Shown here in pieces: positions 6,235 to 14,824 of a stretch of DNA of 64,000 nucleotides; position 1 is the first letter of the stretch, and every line of letters begins with the position of its first letter. Source of the DNA: Amycolatopsis antarctica (lineage in GTDB: Bacteria > Actinomycetota > Actinomycetes > Mycobacteriales > Pseudonocardiaceae); contig NZ_NKYE01000001.1 in NCBI RefSeq assembly GCF_002262875.1, positions 434,001-498,000 on the forward strand, given 5' to 3'. The notes beneath the pieces were generated by a model. It did not search any database, had not been told where the DNA came from, and worked only from the letters and a program-made list of their open reading frames with translations. The position numbers and the translations under genes are program-made.

Positions 6235-9066
6235 TCAGTAGCGGCGGTCGATCGTGCCGCCCTGGTAGGCGTTCCAGTGCACGTAGCCGCGCTGGAAGTC
6301 GTTCCGCCGCCCACCGGGAACGCCGAACTCACCGCTGGTCGGGTAGCCGAGGTAGGAGCGCTCCCAGCCGATCGCCGCCCAGCGGACCCGGATCAGCCCG
6401 TACACCTCGTGCGCCCCGGTGCCCGGGGTCCAGTACACCGAGGCGGGGAAGCCGTCGAGACCGGTGAAGTGGTTGTACCGCCCGTATCCGTCCGGGGTGA
6501 CCGTCTCGCCGGAGGTGGGATAGCCGGCGGGGCCGCGTTCCCAGCCCAGTGCCGCCCAGCGGGCGCGGATGGCTCCCCAGATCGGGTGCGCCCCGGTGCC
6601 CGGCGTCCAGTAGATCGACGCGGGCATTCCCTGGCCGGTGAAGTGGTTGTACCGGCCGTACCCGTCCGGGGTGACGGTCTCGTCGCTGGTCGGGTAGCCG
6701 AGCACCCCGCGCTCCCAGCCACTGGCCTGCCAGCGCTCGCGGATCAGGCCCCACACCGCGTGCGCCCCGGTCCCCGGCGTCCAGTACAACGAGGCGGCCA
6801 TGGTCGCGGGTGTGCCGGTGAAGTGGTTGAAGCGCCCGATGCGGTCTTCGGTGGTGGTCTCGTCCGTCGTCGGCACGCCGAACCGCGCGTGCCCGCCGAG
6901 GGCCCGGTACCGCTCCAGGATCGCCCCGTGCACCTCCCGCACCCCGGTGCCCGCCGTCCAGTAGAGCCGCCCGCCCACGTGGTCGCGGTACCGGATCCCG
7001 CCGTCGCTCAGTTCGGGGCCCGCCGCCGCGCCCAGCTCCGCCCGCACCGCCTGGTCGGTGGCGAAGCGCCGGTCGATCGGCGTCAGGTACGTCGCGCGCA
7101 GCGTCAGGTCCCTGTCCGGCATCGTCATGGCGCGCGAGCGCGGCCCGCCGTCGTCCCACCGCTCGAAGCTCGCCACCCCGTCCAGCGCGGTCGCGGCGGC
7201 CTCGACGGTCACCGTCGCCCCGGCGGTGACCAGTGCCGAGGCCGCCCCGCTCGGACTGAGGGTCAGCCGCGCGGACACCGAGGAGTCCAGCGTGACCCGG
7301 TGCCGCCGTGGCTGCGCCACGTAGGTCCGGGTGCTCGTCACGCCTGCCGAGTCGGTCGCCGTCGCGGTGATGTCCATCCGTGTGTCGGGGTGGTCGGTGA
7401 ACAGGGTCTCGTAGGTGGGGCCGGACGCCGCCCGTCCGGGATGGGAGTGGCAGGTGGACTCGGTGGAGCAGTGCACCTCGCGCACGGACCACTCGACGCC
7501 GAGCGGTCCGTCCTCGGCGTCGGTGGCACTCGCCGTGAGCGCCACGGGTTCCGCGACTCCGTACGCGTCGTCGGCGTCGGCCGCGGTCAGCTCCAGTTCG
7601 GGTCCGCGGTTGGCGGGCACGACGGCGGCCGTGGCGGAGCCCGCCGCGCCGAGGCGGTCGGTGACGGTCAGCGTCGCGGTGAAGCGTTCCGGTGCCGCGG
7701 CGTAGGTGTGGGTGACGGTGGCGCCGGTGGCCGTGCTGCCGTCGCCGAACTCCCAGGTGTGCACGAGCGGGTCGCCGTCGAAGTCGTAGGAGGCGCCGCC
7801 GTCGAAGGAGACCGTGCGGGTGGCCGGGTCGGTGCGGGTGCCGATCACGGCGACGGGTGCGTTGTTTCCCGGTGCGTAGCTGAGCCTGCGGAGCTGCCCG
7901 GTGAGCAGGTCGGCGTAGACGATGTCGCCGTTCGGCGCGGTACCGAAGCTGACCGGTCCGCCGATGCCGCCGGCGAACCCGCCGCTCTCCGGGGCGCGGG
8001 TCAGTCTGCCCGTGCCGTCGAAGGTGAGTGTCCACAGTGTCTGGCTGACGTAGTCGCCGAAGAAGTACGCGCCGCGGTACCGCTGCGGGTAGCTGTCGCC
8101 GCGGTAGACGACCCCGCCGGTCACGCTGACCCCCGCCGAGCGCGGGTACTGCCAGAGCGGGGGGTTGTTCGCGACGCCCGCGCAGCCGGCCATCTCGCGG
8201 TACCCGGGCGGCTGGAGGTCGCCCTCCCAGCACGGCCACTTGTAGTTCTGGCCGGCCCGGACGAGGTTGATCTCCTCGAAGGTGTTCCAGCCGACGTCGC
8301 CGACGATCGGGGTGCCGGTCGCGGGGTCGAGGGTGAACCGGAAGGGGCTGCGCAGCCCGGAGGCGTAGACCTTGCCGCGGGTACTGCCCGGGGTGGCGCT
8401 CTGGTGGAAGGGGTTGCCCGCCACCCCGGTGCCGTCCGGGTTGAGGTGCAGCATCTTTCCGTAGGGCTGGTCGAGGTCCTGGGCGCGGATGGCCTGCGGG
8501 TTGGCGTAGGTGGACGCCGCGCTGTCGCCGATGCTCACCCACAGCGTGCCGTCGGTCCCGGCCTCGACGTCGGACATGCCGTGCACGTCGCTGTCGGCGG
8601 GGATCTCCAGCAGGGTGCGCTCCGCGCCGAGGCCGGTCGGCTCGGCCCCGCCGGTCACCGTCCAGCGGCTCAGCCGCCAGAGGGCGCCGCCGCCGCTGCG
8701 GGGGACCGCGCGGGTGGTGTAGATCTGGCGGCTCACGGCGTAGTCCGGGGCGATGGCGATACCCAGCAGGCCCGAGTCGCCTCCGGTGAACACGGAGAGC
8801 GCGGCGATCGGCCGGGGTCCGGCGCCGCCGGGGGCGAGCCAGGTGACGGTGCCGTTCTTACCGGTGGTCAGCACGCTCTCGTCGGGCAGGAAGCCGAAGT
8901 CGGTGAGGTTGTACTGGCCCTGGCCGGTGCCGAGGTCGGTGAGCACGAACCCGGCGGGCAGCGAGGGCGCGGCCTCGGCGACTTCCGGGGCGGTGACCAC
9001 GGTCAGTACGGCGGCGGCCGTGACTGCGGTGGTGAGGGTGGAGATCACTGGTCGTACCGGCATCAT
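6235..9066 (-). CDS. Secreted PQQ-type sugar dehydrogenase with PKD and LGFP repeats
   Basis: A 943-residue exported protein. After a Sec signal (cleavage near VAEAAPS) comes a six-bladed glucose/sorbosone dehydrogenase (GSDH) domain, about 30-380, with DGTLWVSIGD and EEINLVRAGQNYKWPCWEG. A PKD domain follows (about 390-480, with HTWEFGDGSTATG), then a second Ig-like/InlB-like region. The last roughly 270 residues hold five LGFP-type repeats, seen as repeated YWTPGTGAH, LGYPTSGE and GRYNHFTG units. GSDH domains oxidise sugars with PQQ; LGFP repeats are thought to bind the cell wall. The protein is therefore probably wall-attached. ATG 9066 (or 9063) is preferred over GTG 9072 because AGGTGG sits just upstream. 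Substrate and true PQQ use are not shown by sequence. Confidence 0.85.
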   Translation of the reverse strand: MMPVRPVISTLTTAVTAAAVLTVVTAPEVAEAAPSLPAGFVLTDLGTGQGQYNLTDFGFLPDESVLTTGKNGTVTWLAPGGAGPRPIAALSVFTGGDSGLLGIAIAPDYAVSRQIYTTRAVPRSGGGALWRLSRWTVTGGAEPTGLGAERTLLEIPADSDVHGMSDVEAGTDGTLWVSIGDSAASTYANPQAIRAQDLDQPYGKMLHLNPDGTGVAGNPFHQSATPGSTRGKVYASGLRSPFRFTLDPATGTPIVGDVGWNTFEEINLVRAGQNYKWPCWEGDLQPPGYREMAGCAGVANNPPLWQYPRSAGVSVTGGVVYRGDSYPQRYRGAYFFGDYVSQTLWTLTFDGTGRLTRAPESGGFAGGIGGPVSFGTAPNGDIVYADLLTGQLRRLSYAPGNNAPVAVIGTRTDPATRTVSFDGGASYDFDGDPLVHTWEFGDGSTATGATVTHTYAAAPERFTATLTVTDRLGAAGSATAAVVPANRGPELELTAADADDAYGVAEPVALTASATDAEDGPLGVEWSVREVHCSTESTCHSHPGRAASGPTYETLFTDHPDTRMDITATATDSAGVTSTRTYVAQPRRHRVTLDSSVSARLTLSPSGAASALVTAGATVTVEAAATALDGVASFERWDDGGPRSRAMTMPDRDLTLRATYLTPIDRRFATDQAVRAELGAAAGPELSDGGIRYRDHVGGRLYWTAGTGVREVHGAILERYRALGGHARFGVPTTDETTTEDRIGRFNHFTGTPATMAASLYWTPGTGAHAVWGLIRERWQASGWERGVLGYPTSDETVTPDGYGRYNHFTGQGMPASIYWTPGTGAHPIWGAIRARWAALGWERGPAGYPTSGETVTPDGYGRYNHFTGLDGFPASVYWTPGTGAHEVYGLIRVRWAAIGWERSYLGYPTSGEFGVPGGRRNDFQRGYVHWNAYQGGTIDRRY

Positions 9067-9072
9067 GACCAC

Positions 9073-9673
9073 CTGCCAGATCGTGCGGCACCTGAGGTGT
9101 CGGCATTGTCGGGAGCGGGTGATTCGTCGTTACCGGTGACCGCCGAAATGATGCCGAAAAAGTGATCTTGGCGGGTTTCGCGTAACCCGCTCATGGCGGA
9201 GAGTGGGTGGACCCACTTCTGTTGTGCGCGCGGAACGCGTTGCCAGGCGGTGGTTTACCGCGCCGGTGATCTTTTCCCGGCCCGGATGCTGGAACGTGCG
9301 GAGCCGCTGGGGGCCATTTGACGTAGTGTTGCCGATCAATCCGCGGTGCCCCGATTCGGATTCCCCGGAACCGAATCGGTCATCTGGAATGATTTCGTCC
9401 GGTGTCCCGGGGAATCGCCCGTGGATCGCCGCTCCCGGCTCGGGTCGGCCGGGGGCGCATGTCGGTCCGCGAGCTTTCCCGGGGCGGAACCAGGCCGGGT
9501 GCCCGTCCGCCCTGAACAGCATCAAGATCAACTTTGCGTTACGGTGCGGCACCTGATTGCCTGTTGCTGATTGCAACCTGCATATTCTTGACTTCAGGAA
9601 AATTGCTAACATCCCCCGAAATATGATCGCACGCGCAATAATCGGGCTTGAGCAAGATTGAGAGGTGGTGGGC
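9073..9673. other. Gene-free region upstream of TetR gene
   Basis: About 600 bases with no credible coding frame; overlapping frames on both strands have neither codon bias nor a ribosome site. The last 140 bases (9530-9670) are unusually AT-rich for this genome. They contain TTGACT (9588-9593), TAACAT (9607-9612, spacing too short for a classical promoter) and a small inverted repeat GTTGC-5-GCAAC (9563-9577) that could be a TetR operator. The region must hold the promoters of the sugar dehydrogenase and regulator genes. Confidence 0.45.
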
Positions 9674-10369
9674 GTGACGGGGAACTCCGAGTGGTCCACG
9701 AACGGGCCTACGCTACGTGCCGACGCGCGTCGTAACCGTGATCGGATCCTGGCCGCAGCGAAGGAGATGTTCGCCGAGCGCGGCCCGGACGCGCCGATGG
9801 AGGAGATCGCCCGCCGCGCCGGTGTCGGCGTCGGAACGCTCTACCGGCGATTTCCCGATCGCGAGGCGCTGCTCCGCGCGGTCACCGTGGACAACTTCAA
9901 CGGTGTCGTTTCCGATGGGCGGACGGCGGCCGCCGAGGAGCCGAACGCCTGGCTGGCGCTGTGCAGGTTCGTGCGCGAGTGCGTCGAGTCGCGGATGGGA
10001 GTGGCGCTCCTGCCACAGTCGGGCCGCTCGTCGGCGATTATTCGCGATGATCCGCACGCTCGGGACGCGCACCTGGCGATGGTGAAGATGGTCCAGGGGC
10101 TCGTGAACGCGGCCAAGGACGAGGGCGCATTGCGTGACGATGTCGAGGCCGGGGACGTCGTCGTGCTGCTGTCGCTGCTGTTGCGGCCGGTGTATCACCC
10201 GACGCCGGAGGTCGGCATGGTGGCGGCGGCGCGCTCGGTGACCGTCGTGCTGGACGGGCTGCGTGCGCGTTCCGCCGTCTCTCCGCTGCCGGGCAGATCG
10301 TTGACCGGGGACGACCTGACCCCGCGCGAACCGCGTGCGATGGCGGACGAGCACCCGGAATATCGTTAG
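9674..10369 (+). CDS. TetR/AcrR-family transcriptional regulator
   Basis: A protein of 231 residues with a classical N-terminal TetR DNA-binding domain: RADARRNRDRILAAAKEMF, then EEIARRAGVGVGTLYRRFPDREALL, where the recognition helix is VGTLYRRFP. The C-terminal ligand domain is helical and ends in a Pro-rich tail, typical of the SCO-type TetR regulators of actinobacteria. GTG 9674 is chosen over GTG 9665 and 9668 because AGAGG (9661-9665) is at normal distance from it. It is transcribed away from the sugar dehydrogenase gene, a common arrangement for a repressor and its target, but no matching operator pair was proven. The ligand is unknown. Confidence 0.85.
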   Translation: MTGNSEWSTNGPTLRADARRNRDRILAAAKEMFAERGPDAPMEEIARRAGVGVGTLYRRFPDREALLRAVTVDNFNGVVSDGRTAAAEEPNAWLALCRFVRECVESRMGVALLPQSGRSSAIIRDDPHARDAHLAMVKMVQGLVNAAKDEGALRDDVEAGDVVVLLSLLLRPVYHPTPEVGMVAAARSVTVVLDGLRARSAVSPLPGRSLTGDDLTPREPRAMADEHPEYR

Positions 10370-10571
10370 CAAGCAGAACGAAGGACACTCGCCGCCGATT
10401 TTCCTCTCGACCACCACCGAAAAGGAAAACTCGTCGACGAGTTTCGTTCGTGAGGAAAACTAAACAACAATTGTTAACGCTGTTCACTTTTTCTGGGGTG
10501 GTCCGAGGGGAAACCCGTAGCCGGGTCACCCCTCAAACCGTGAATTCCCCGGGCCGCGAGCCCCGGCCGGG
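10370..10571. promoter_or_regulatory. AT-rich convergent gap with perfect palindromes
   Basis: This gap between two convergent genes holds an 18-bp perfect palindrome AAACTCGTCGACGAGTTT (10427-10444), a smaller AACAATTGTT (10466-10475), and a spaced repeat TTTTCCT/AGGAAAA (10399-10405 and 10423-10429). The stretch 10380-10495 is far richer in A+T than the flanks. No gene was found. The palindromes could be terminators or protein-binding sites. Confidence 0.45.
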
Positions 10572-11534
10572 TCAGACGCCCAGCGGATGCCACACGGTCT
10601 TGGCCTCCAGGTACCTGCGCAGCCGCGCGATGTCCGGTGCCGTCGTCCAGTCGGGTTCGGCGTCCGGGACGGTCAGCACCCGCTTCACGGTGCCCGCCGC
10701 CGAGCGGGCGAGTTCCACCCGCGCCTCGACATCGGCGCCGGTGGGATCGAGCGCGTCGACGTCGGCGTGCCCGGCCAGCCACGAGCCCAGTTCGCTCGCC
10801 CGTCCGGTGAGCACGTTGACGACGCCGCCGGGTACGTCCGAGGTGGCGAGCACCTCGGAGAGCGTGATCGCGGGCAGTGGCCGTTCGGCGCTGCTCACCA
10901 CGACGGCGGTGGACCCGGTCGCCAGCACCGGCGCCACCACGCTGACCAGTCCGAGCAGCGAGGAGGCCTGCGGCGCGAGCACGCCCACCACGCCGGTCGG
11001 CTCCGGCACGGTGAACGAGAAGTACGGCCCCGCCACCGGGTTGGCCGCGCCGAGCACGGTCGCGATCTTGTCCGTCCAGCCCGCGTACCAGACCCAGCGG
11101 TCGATCGCGGTGTCCACGATGGACCGGGCGGCGGCGATCGGCACCCCCTCCGAGGCGGCGACCTCGGCGGCGAACTGCTCGCGGCGGCCCTCCATCACCT
11201 CGGCCACCCGGTACAGCACCTGACCGCGGTTGTACGCCGTCGCCGAGGACCAGCCGCCGAACGCCTTGCGCGCGGCGACCACGGCGTCGCGCAGGTCCTT
11301 GCGGGAAGCGTGCGCCGCGTTGGCGACGAACTCGCCCCGCGCGTCGGTCACCGGGTACACGCGGCCGGACTCGGAGCGAGGGAACTTGCCGCCCACGTAG
11401 AGCTTGTACGTCTTGGCCACCGAGATCCGGGCGGGTGCGGTGGCCTTGCCGGTGGTGGACTTCGCGCCGGAGGCGTTGCCCTCCGGCGTCTTCTTGGCGG
11501 CGGTCTTCTTCGCGGGTGTGTTCTTGTCAGGCAT
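10572..11534 (-). CDS. Aldehyde dehydrogenase-like protein lacking the catalytic cysteine
   Basis: A 320-residue protein made of the N-terminal NAD-binding half of an aldehyde dehydrogenase (FVANAAHAS, AAEVAASEGVPI, GVVGVLAPQASSLLGLVSVVAPVLATGSTAVV, PGGVVNVLTG). It ends before any region corresponding to the catalytic Glu (LELGGK) and Cys (GQxC). A Lys/Ala-rich, histone H1-like tail of about 40 residues (PAKKTAAKKTPEG) precedes the fold. The ATG overlaps the stop of the upstream active dehydrogenase by 8 bases, so the two are co-translated. ALDH16 enzymes join an active and an incomplete ALDH domain in one chain; this pair looks like the split form. It is probably a non-catalytic partner or stabilising subunit. 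The start upstream of MPDKN in the same frame is rejected. Confidence 0.8.
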   Translation of the reverse strand: MPDKNTPAKKTAAKKTPEGNASGAKSTTGKATAPARISVAKTYKLYVGGKFPRSESGRVYPVTDARGEFVANAAHASRKDLRDAVVAARKAFGGWSSATAYNRGQVLYRVAEVMEGRREQFAAEVAASEGVPIAAARSIVDTAIDRWVWYAGWTDKIATVLGAANPVAGPYFSFTVPEPTGVVGVLAPQASSLLGLVSVVAPVLATGSTAVVVSSAERPLPAITLSEVLATSDVPGGVVNVLTGRASELGSWLAGHADVDALDPTGADVEARVELARSAAGTVKRVLTVPDAEPDWTTAPDIARLRRYLEAKTVWHPLGV

Positions 11535-12960
11535 CGAGGTAGGCCTCCAGACCGATGCGGCCGCCCTCACGGCCGAAGCCCGATTCCCGGTAGCCGCCGA
11601 ACGGGGCCGTCGGGTCGAAGCGGTTGAACGTGTTGGCCCAGACCACGCCGGCGCGGAGCTGGTTGGCCATCCACAGGATTCGGGAGCCCTTCTCGGTCCA
11701 GATCCCGGCGGAGAGGCCGTACGGCGTGTTGTTGGCCTTGGTCACGGCCTCGTCCGGGGTGCGGAACGTCAGCACCGAGAGCACCGGGCCGAAGATCTCG
11801 TCCCTGGCGATCCGCATCGACTGGTGGACGTCGGAGAACACCGTCGGGGCGAAGAAGAAACCCTTGTCCGGCAAGGAACACGGGCTGGTCCACCGCTGCG
11901 CGCCCTCGTGCTCGCCGGAGTCGACGAGCTCGCGGATGCGGCCGAGCTGCTCGGCCGAGTTGATCGCGCCGATGTCGGTGTTCTTGTCCAGCGGATCACC
12001 AAGGCGCAGCGTGGACACCCGGTAGCGCAGCTTCTCCAGCAGCTCCCCGGCGATGGATTCCTGCACCAGCAGCCGCGATCCGGCGCAGCAGACGTGGCCC
12101 TGGTTGAAGAAGATGCCGTTGACGATGCCCTCGACGGCCTGGTCCAGCGGCGCGTCGTCGAAGACCACGTTCGCCGCCTTGCCACCGAGTTCCAGCGTGA
12201 GCCGCTTGCGGGTGCCCGCGACGCTGCGCTGGATCTCCTTGCCGACGTCGGTGGAACCGGTGAACGCGATCTTGTCGATGTCACCGTGACCGACGATCTC
12301 GGCGCCGACGTCCCCCGCGCCGGGCAGGATGTTCACCACGCCCGGCGGCAGCTCCGCCTGCCGGCAGATCTCGGCGAACACCAGCGCGGTCAGCGGCGTC
12401 GTCTCGGCGGGCTTGAGTACGACGGTGTTCCCGCAGGCCAGTGCCGGGGCGATCTTCCAGGCCAGCATCAGCAGCGGGAAGTTCCACGGGATGATCTGGC
12501 CGGCGACGCCGAGCGATTTCGGGTCCGGGCCGAGCCCGGCGTAGCCGAGCTTGTCCGCCCAGCCCGCGTGATAGAAGAAATGCGCGGCCGCGGTGGGGAT
12601 GTCGGAGTCGCGCGACTCCTTGATCGGCTTGCCGTTGTCCAGGCTCTCCAGCACGGCAAGCTCACGCGAGCGCTCCTGGATCAGCCGGGCGATCCGGAAC
12701 AGGTACTTGGCCCGTTCGCTCCCGGGCATCGGGCCCCAGACGCGGGTGTGCGCCCGGCGGGCGGCCTTGACCGCGGTGTCCACATCGGACGCCGACGCGG
12801 TGCCGACCTCGGCCAGCACCTCCTCGGTGGCCGGGTTGATCGTCTTCAGCGGTTCGCCGCCGCCGTCGACGAACTCGCCGCCGATGAACGGCCGGTACGC
12901 GGGTTTGAGGTTCGCCAGGTCCCGGGATTCGGGCGCGGGCGCGTAGTCGAATGCAGGCAT
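11527..12960 (-). CDS. NAD(P)-dependent aldehyde dehydrogenase (active subunit)
   Basis: A full-length 477-residue aldehyde dehydrogenase, oxidising an aldehyde to its acid in the cytoplasm. The visible motifs are IIPWNFPLLMLAWKIAPALA and NTVVLKPAE (NAD site), FTGSTDVGKEI, the catalytic Glu in LELGGKAANV, the nucleophilic Cys in GHVCCAGSRL, and EIFGPVLSVL near the C-terminus. The ATG at 12960 lies 2 bases after the deoC stop, so the gene is second in deoC-ALDH-ALDH-like. Cleavage of deoxyribose 5-phosphate by DeoC gives acetaldehyde, which is a natural substrate for this enzyme; that link is inferred from position. Longer upstream frames overlap deoC and are not used. Confidence 0.9.
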   Translation of the reverse strand: MPAFDYAPAPESRDLANLKPAYRPFIGGEFVDGGGEPLKTINPATEEVLAEVGTASASDVDTAVKAARRAHTRVWGPMPGSERAKYLFRIARLIQERSRELAVLESLDNGKPIKESRDSDIPTAAAHFFYHAGWADKLGYAGLGPDPKSLGVAGQIIPWNFPLLMLAWKIAPALACGNTVVLKPAETTPLTALVFAEICRQAELPPGVVNILPGAGDVGAEIVGHGDIDKIAFTGSTDVGKEIQRSVAGTRKRLTLELGGKAANVVFDDAPLDQAVEGIVNGIFFNQGHVCCAGSRLLVQESIAGELLEKLRYRVSTLRLGDPLDKNTDIGAINSAEQLGRIRELVDSGEHEGAQRWTSPCSLPDKGFFFAPTVFSDVHQSMRIARDEIFGPVLSVLTFRTPDEAVTKANNTPYGLSAGIWTEKGSRILWMANQLRAGVVWANTFNRFDPTAPFGGYRESGFGREGGRIGLEAYLDA

Positions 12961-12962
12961 GG

Positions 12963-13916
12963 TCAGTCCACCGTGACGTAGTCGGGACCGCTGTAGTGGC
13001 CCGTCTGTTGGGTTCGCCGCTGTAGCAGCAGGTCGTTGAGCAGGCTGGACGCGCCGAAGCGGAACAGCGCGGGCGTCAGCCATTCCGGCCCGGCCACCTC
13101 GTTCACCGCGACCAGGTACTTGATCGCGTCCTTCGTGGTGCGGATGCCGCCTGCCGGTTTCACGCCGCGCAGCTCGCCGGTCGCGGTGCGCCAGTCACGC
13201 ACCGCCTGCAGCATCACGTGCGTCACCGGCAGGGTCGCCGCGGGGGAGACCTTGCCGGTGGAGGTCTTGATGAAGTCACCGCCGGCGAGCAGGCCGATCC
13301 ACGACGCGCGCCGCACGTTGTCGTAGGTGGCGAGTTCGCCGGTCTCCAGGATGACCTTCAGGTGCGCGTCGCCGCAGGCGGCCTTGATCGCCTGGATCTC
13401 CTCGAACACCTGGCCGTAGCGGCCTTCCAGGAAGGCCCCTCGGTCGATCACCATGTCGACCTCGGTGGCCCCGGCGTCCACGGCCAGCTTCACGTCGGCG
13501 AGCTTGACCTCGCGGCTGGACCGGCCGGACGGGAACGCCGTCGCCACGCTGGCGATGCCGATGCCGGTGCCGCGCAACCCGTCGACGGCGGTGGCAACCA
13601 GGTCCGGGTAGACGCACACGGCGCCGACCTGCGGGGTGTCCGGCCGGTCGGGGTCGGGGCGTCTGGCCTTGGCGGTCAGCGCGCGTACCTTTCCGTGAGT
13701 GTCGGCGCCCTCGAGGGTGGTGAGGTCGACCATGGAGATCGCGGTGTCGATCGCCCACAGTTTCGACGCCTTCTTGATGCTGCGCGTCCCCAGCCCGGCG
13801 GCCCGTTGCTCGACGCCGACCTGGTCCACACCAGGCAGGCCGAAGAGGAACCGGCGCAGGCTCGCGTCGTCGCGCGTCGCATCCGCCAGTTCGCCCGGCA
13901 GCGTGAATGTAGCCAT
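12963..13916 (-). CDS. deoC: Deoxyribose-phosphate aldolase
   Basis: A 317-residue class I aldolase that splits 2-deoxyribose 5-phosphate into glyceraldehyde 3-phosphate and acetaldehyde, for deoxynucleoside breakdown. The Schiff-base lysine is Lys217 in GGDFIKTSTGK, the second active-site lysine is Lys253 in GVKPAGGIR, and the acidic residue is in EVDMVID (about 154). The N-terminus is longer than in short bacterial DeoC, as in actinobacterial and animal forms. ATG 13916 (MATFTLPGEL) is chosen; the frame continues upstream through two copies of a 22-bp repeat and is not coding there. First gene of an operon with two ALDH genes. The repeats 70-135 bases upstream are possible regulatory sites. 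Confidence 0.93.
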   Translation of the reverse strand: MATFTLPGELADATRDDASLRRFLFGLPGVDQVGVEQRAAGLGTRSIKKASKLWAIDTAISMVDLTTLEGADTHGKVRALTAKARRPDPDRPDTPQVGAVCVYPDLVATAVDGLRGTGIGIASVATAFPSGRSSREVKLADVKLAVDAGATEVDMVIDRGAFLEGRYGQVFEEIQAIKAACGDAHLKVILETGELATYDNVRRASWIGLLAGGDFIKTSTGKVSPAATLPVTHVMLQAVRDWRTATGELRGVKPAGGIRTTKDAIKYLVAVNEVAGPEWLTPALFRFGASSLLNDLLLQRRTQQTGHYSGPDYVTVD

Positions 13917-13986
13917 GCGGGCGAGTCTAGGCCCCAGGATCACCGGGCAACCCGTGACCGCGAAACCCGTCCCGCCCGCCCCGAAC

Positions 13987-14008
13987 CGCAATATGTCGAC
14001 GTATTGCG
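13987..14008. repeat. 22-bp near-palindrome, family A, copy 1
   Basis: Arms CGCAATA and TATTGCG flank an 8-base centre TGTCGACG. It is paired with an identical copy 42 bases away, upstream of deoC. Confidence 0.85.
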
Positions 14009-14028
14009 ATGCCTTGTGCACGATGCTT

Positions 14029-14050
14029 CGCAATATGTCGACGTATTGCG
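14029..14050. repeat. 22-bp near-palindrome, family A, copy 2
   Basis: Identical to copy 1. The 20-base spacer between the two copies resembles the spacer at 26649-26668 (both contain GTGCAC), so the repeated unit is about 64 bp long. Confidence 0.85.
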
Positions 14051-14105
14051 AAGTTGGTGGGCCGTACGGGGGAAGCGTTGCCCCCGTACGCGTATCGTGC
14101 CGTGG

Positions 14106-14768
14106 TCAGTTCTCCACCTGCTTGCGCGGATCCTCGCGCGGTTTGCGGATCACGGTCACCGCTCCCCAGAAGCCGAGACCGTTGATCTTCACCACCGGGG
14201 CGTCCGGCCCGGCGGGGGCCGCGCCGCTCTTGTCGTCCAGGTCGAACGCCCCCATGAACCCGAAACCGGTCACGTCGACGGTGATGTCGTCCGGCACGAC
14301 GATGTCGATGCCGCCCATGATCGCGACGGCGGTGATGGTGGTGTGCTGCTGCGCGAACCGCGCGTTGCGCAGGTCGATGTCGACGCCGCCCCAGAACGCC
14401 ACGCTGTTGTGCTGCTGCGGAACGACCCAGCTTCCCTTGCGGGTGACGCCGGACATGACCGCGATCGAGGTCGCCGACCCGGGCACGCCACCCACCAGGT
14501 CGCCGCGGTCGGCGGCGCTGACCGCCGTGGACGTCGCGGGCGTGATGATGCCGCCGGTGCGGTTGCTGCTCGGCAGGTCGGCGATGACGGGTTCGAGTTC
14601 GTCGAGCGTTTTCGCCCGGTAGACGACGTCGAGGCGCTCCTCGAGCTCGCCCATGTCGATGCGGCCCTCGCTCATCGCCGTGTGCAGTATCTTCGCGACC
14701 CGTTCCCGGTCAATGTCGGACGCGCGCAGCCGGCCGCTTTCGGGACTCCCAGATTGTTCAGTCACCAT
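14106..14768 (-). CDS. DUF1707 protein with cell-wall-stress (LiaF-like) C-terminal domain
   Basis: A protein of about 220 residues. The N-terminal DUF1707 helix-rich domain has the usual LRASDIDRERVAKILHTAMSEGRIDMGELEERLD pattern (parts at about 14-47), found in many actinobacterial regulators and membrane proteins. The C-terminal half is beta-rich with repeated SVAFWGGVDIDLR, AIMGGIDIVVPD and GFGFMGAFDL units, which match the LiaF-type domain of cell-wall antibiotic response proteins. No membrane segment is seen, so it is probably cytosolic. ATG 14768 is used, but an in-frame ATG at 14804 is possible and neither has a good ribosome site. Role in envelope stress is inferred from family only. 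Confidence 0.75.
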   Translation of the reverse strand: MVTEQSGSPESGRLRASDIDRERVAKILHTAMSEGRIDMGELEERLDVVYRAKTLDELEPVIADLPSSNRTGGIITPATSTAVSAADRGDLVGGVPGSATSIAVMSGVTRKGSWVVPQQHNSVAFWGGVDIDLRNARFAQQHTTITAVAIMGGIDIVVPDDITVDVTGFGFMGAFDLDDKSGAAPAGPDAPVVKINGLGFWGAVTVIRKPREDPRKQVEN

Positions 14769-14824
14769 CGGATCGTAGACCCGAGCACTTTTCGCCGGGT
14801 CCATCGTTCGTCGGACTTGTTCCC

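Noticed and set aside
6166..9165. 999-residue open frame on the plus strand opposite the sugar dehydrogenase
   Set aside because: Shadow of a high-GC gene: no motif, no ribosome site, low-complexity Gly/Arg/Val composition, whereas the minus strand encodes clear GSDH, PKD and LGFP domains.
9130..9699. 189-residue minus-strand frame upstream of the TetR gene
   Set aside because: Runs through the AT-rich promoter region and overlaps the TetR start; composition and lack of a ribosome site argue against it.
12963..14033. Longer deoC start at 14033
   Set aside because: It would translate through both 22-bp repeats; the ATG at 13916 matches the family N-terminus.
13987..14050. Rho-independent terminator made by the family A repeats
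   Set aside because: Each copy is a near-palindrome without a loop or T-run and several lie upstream of genes, so operator-like or structural repeats fit better.
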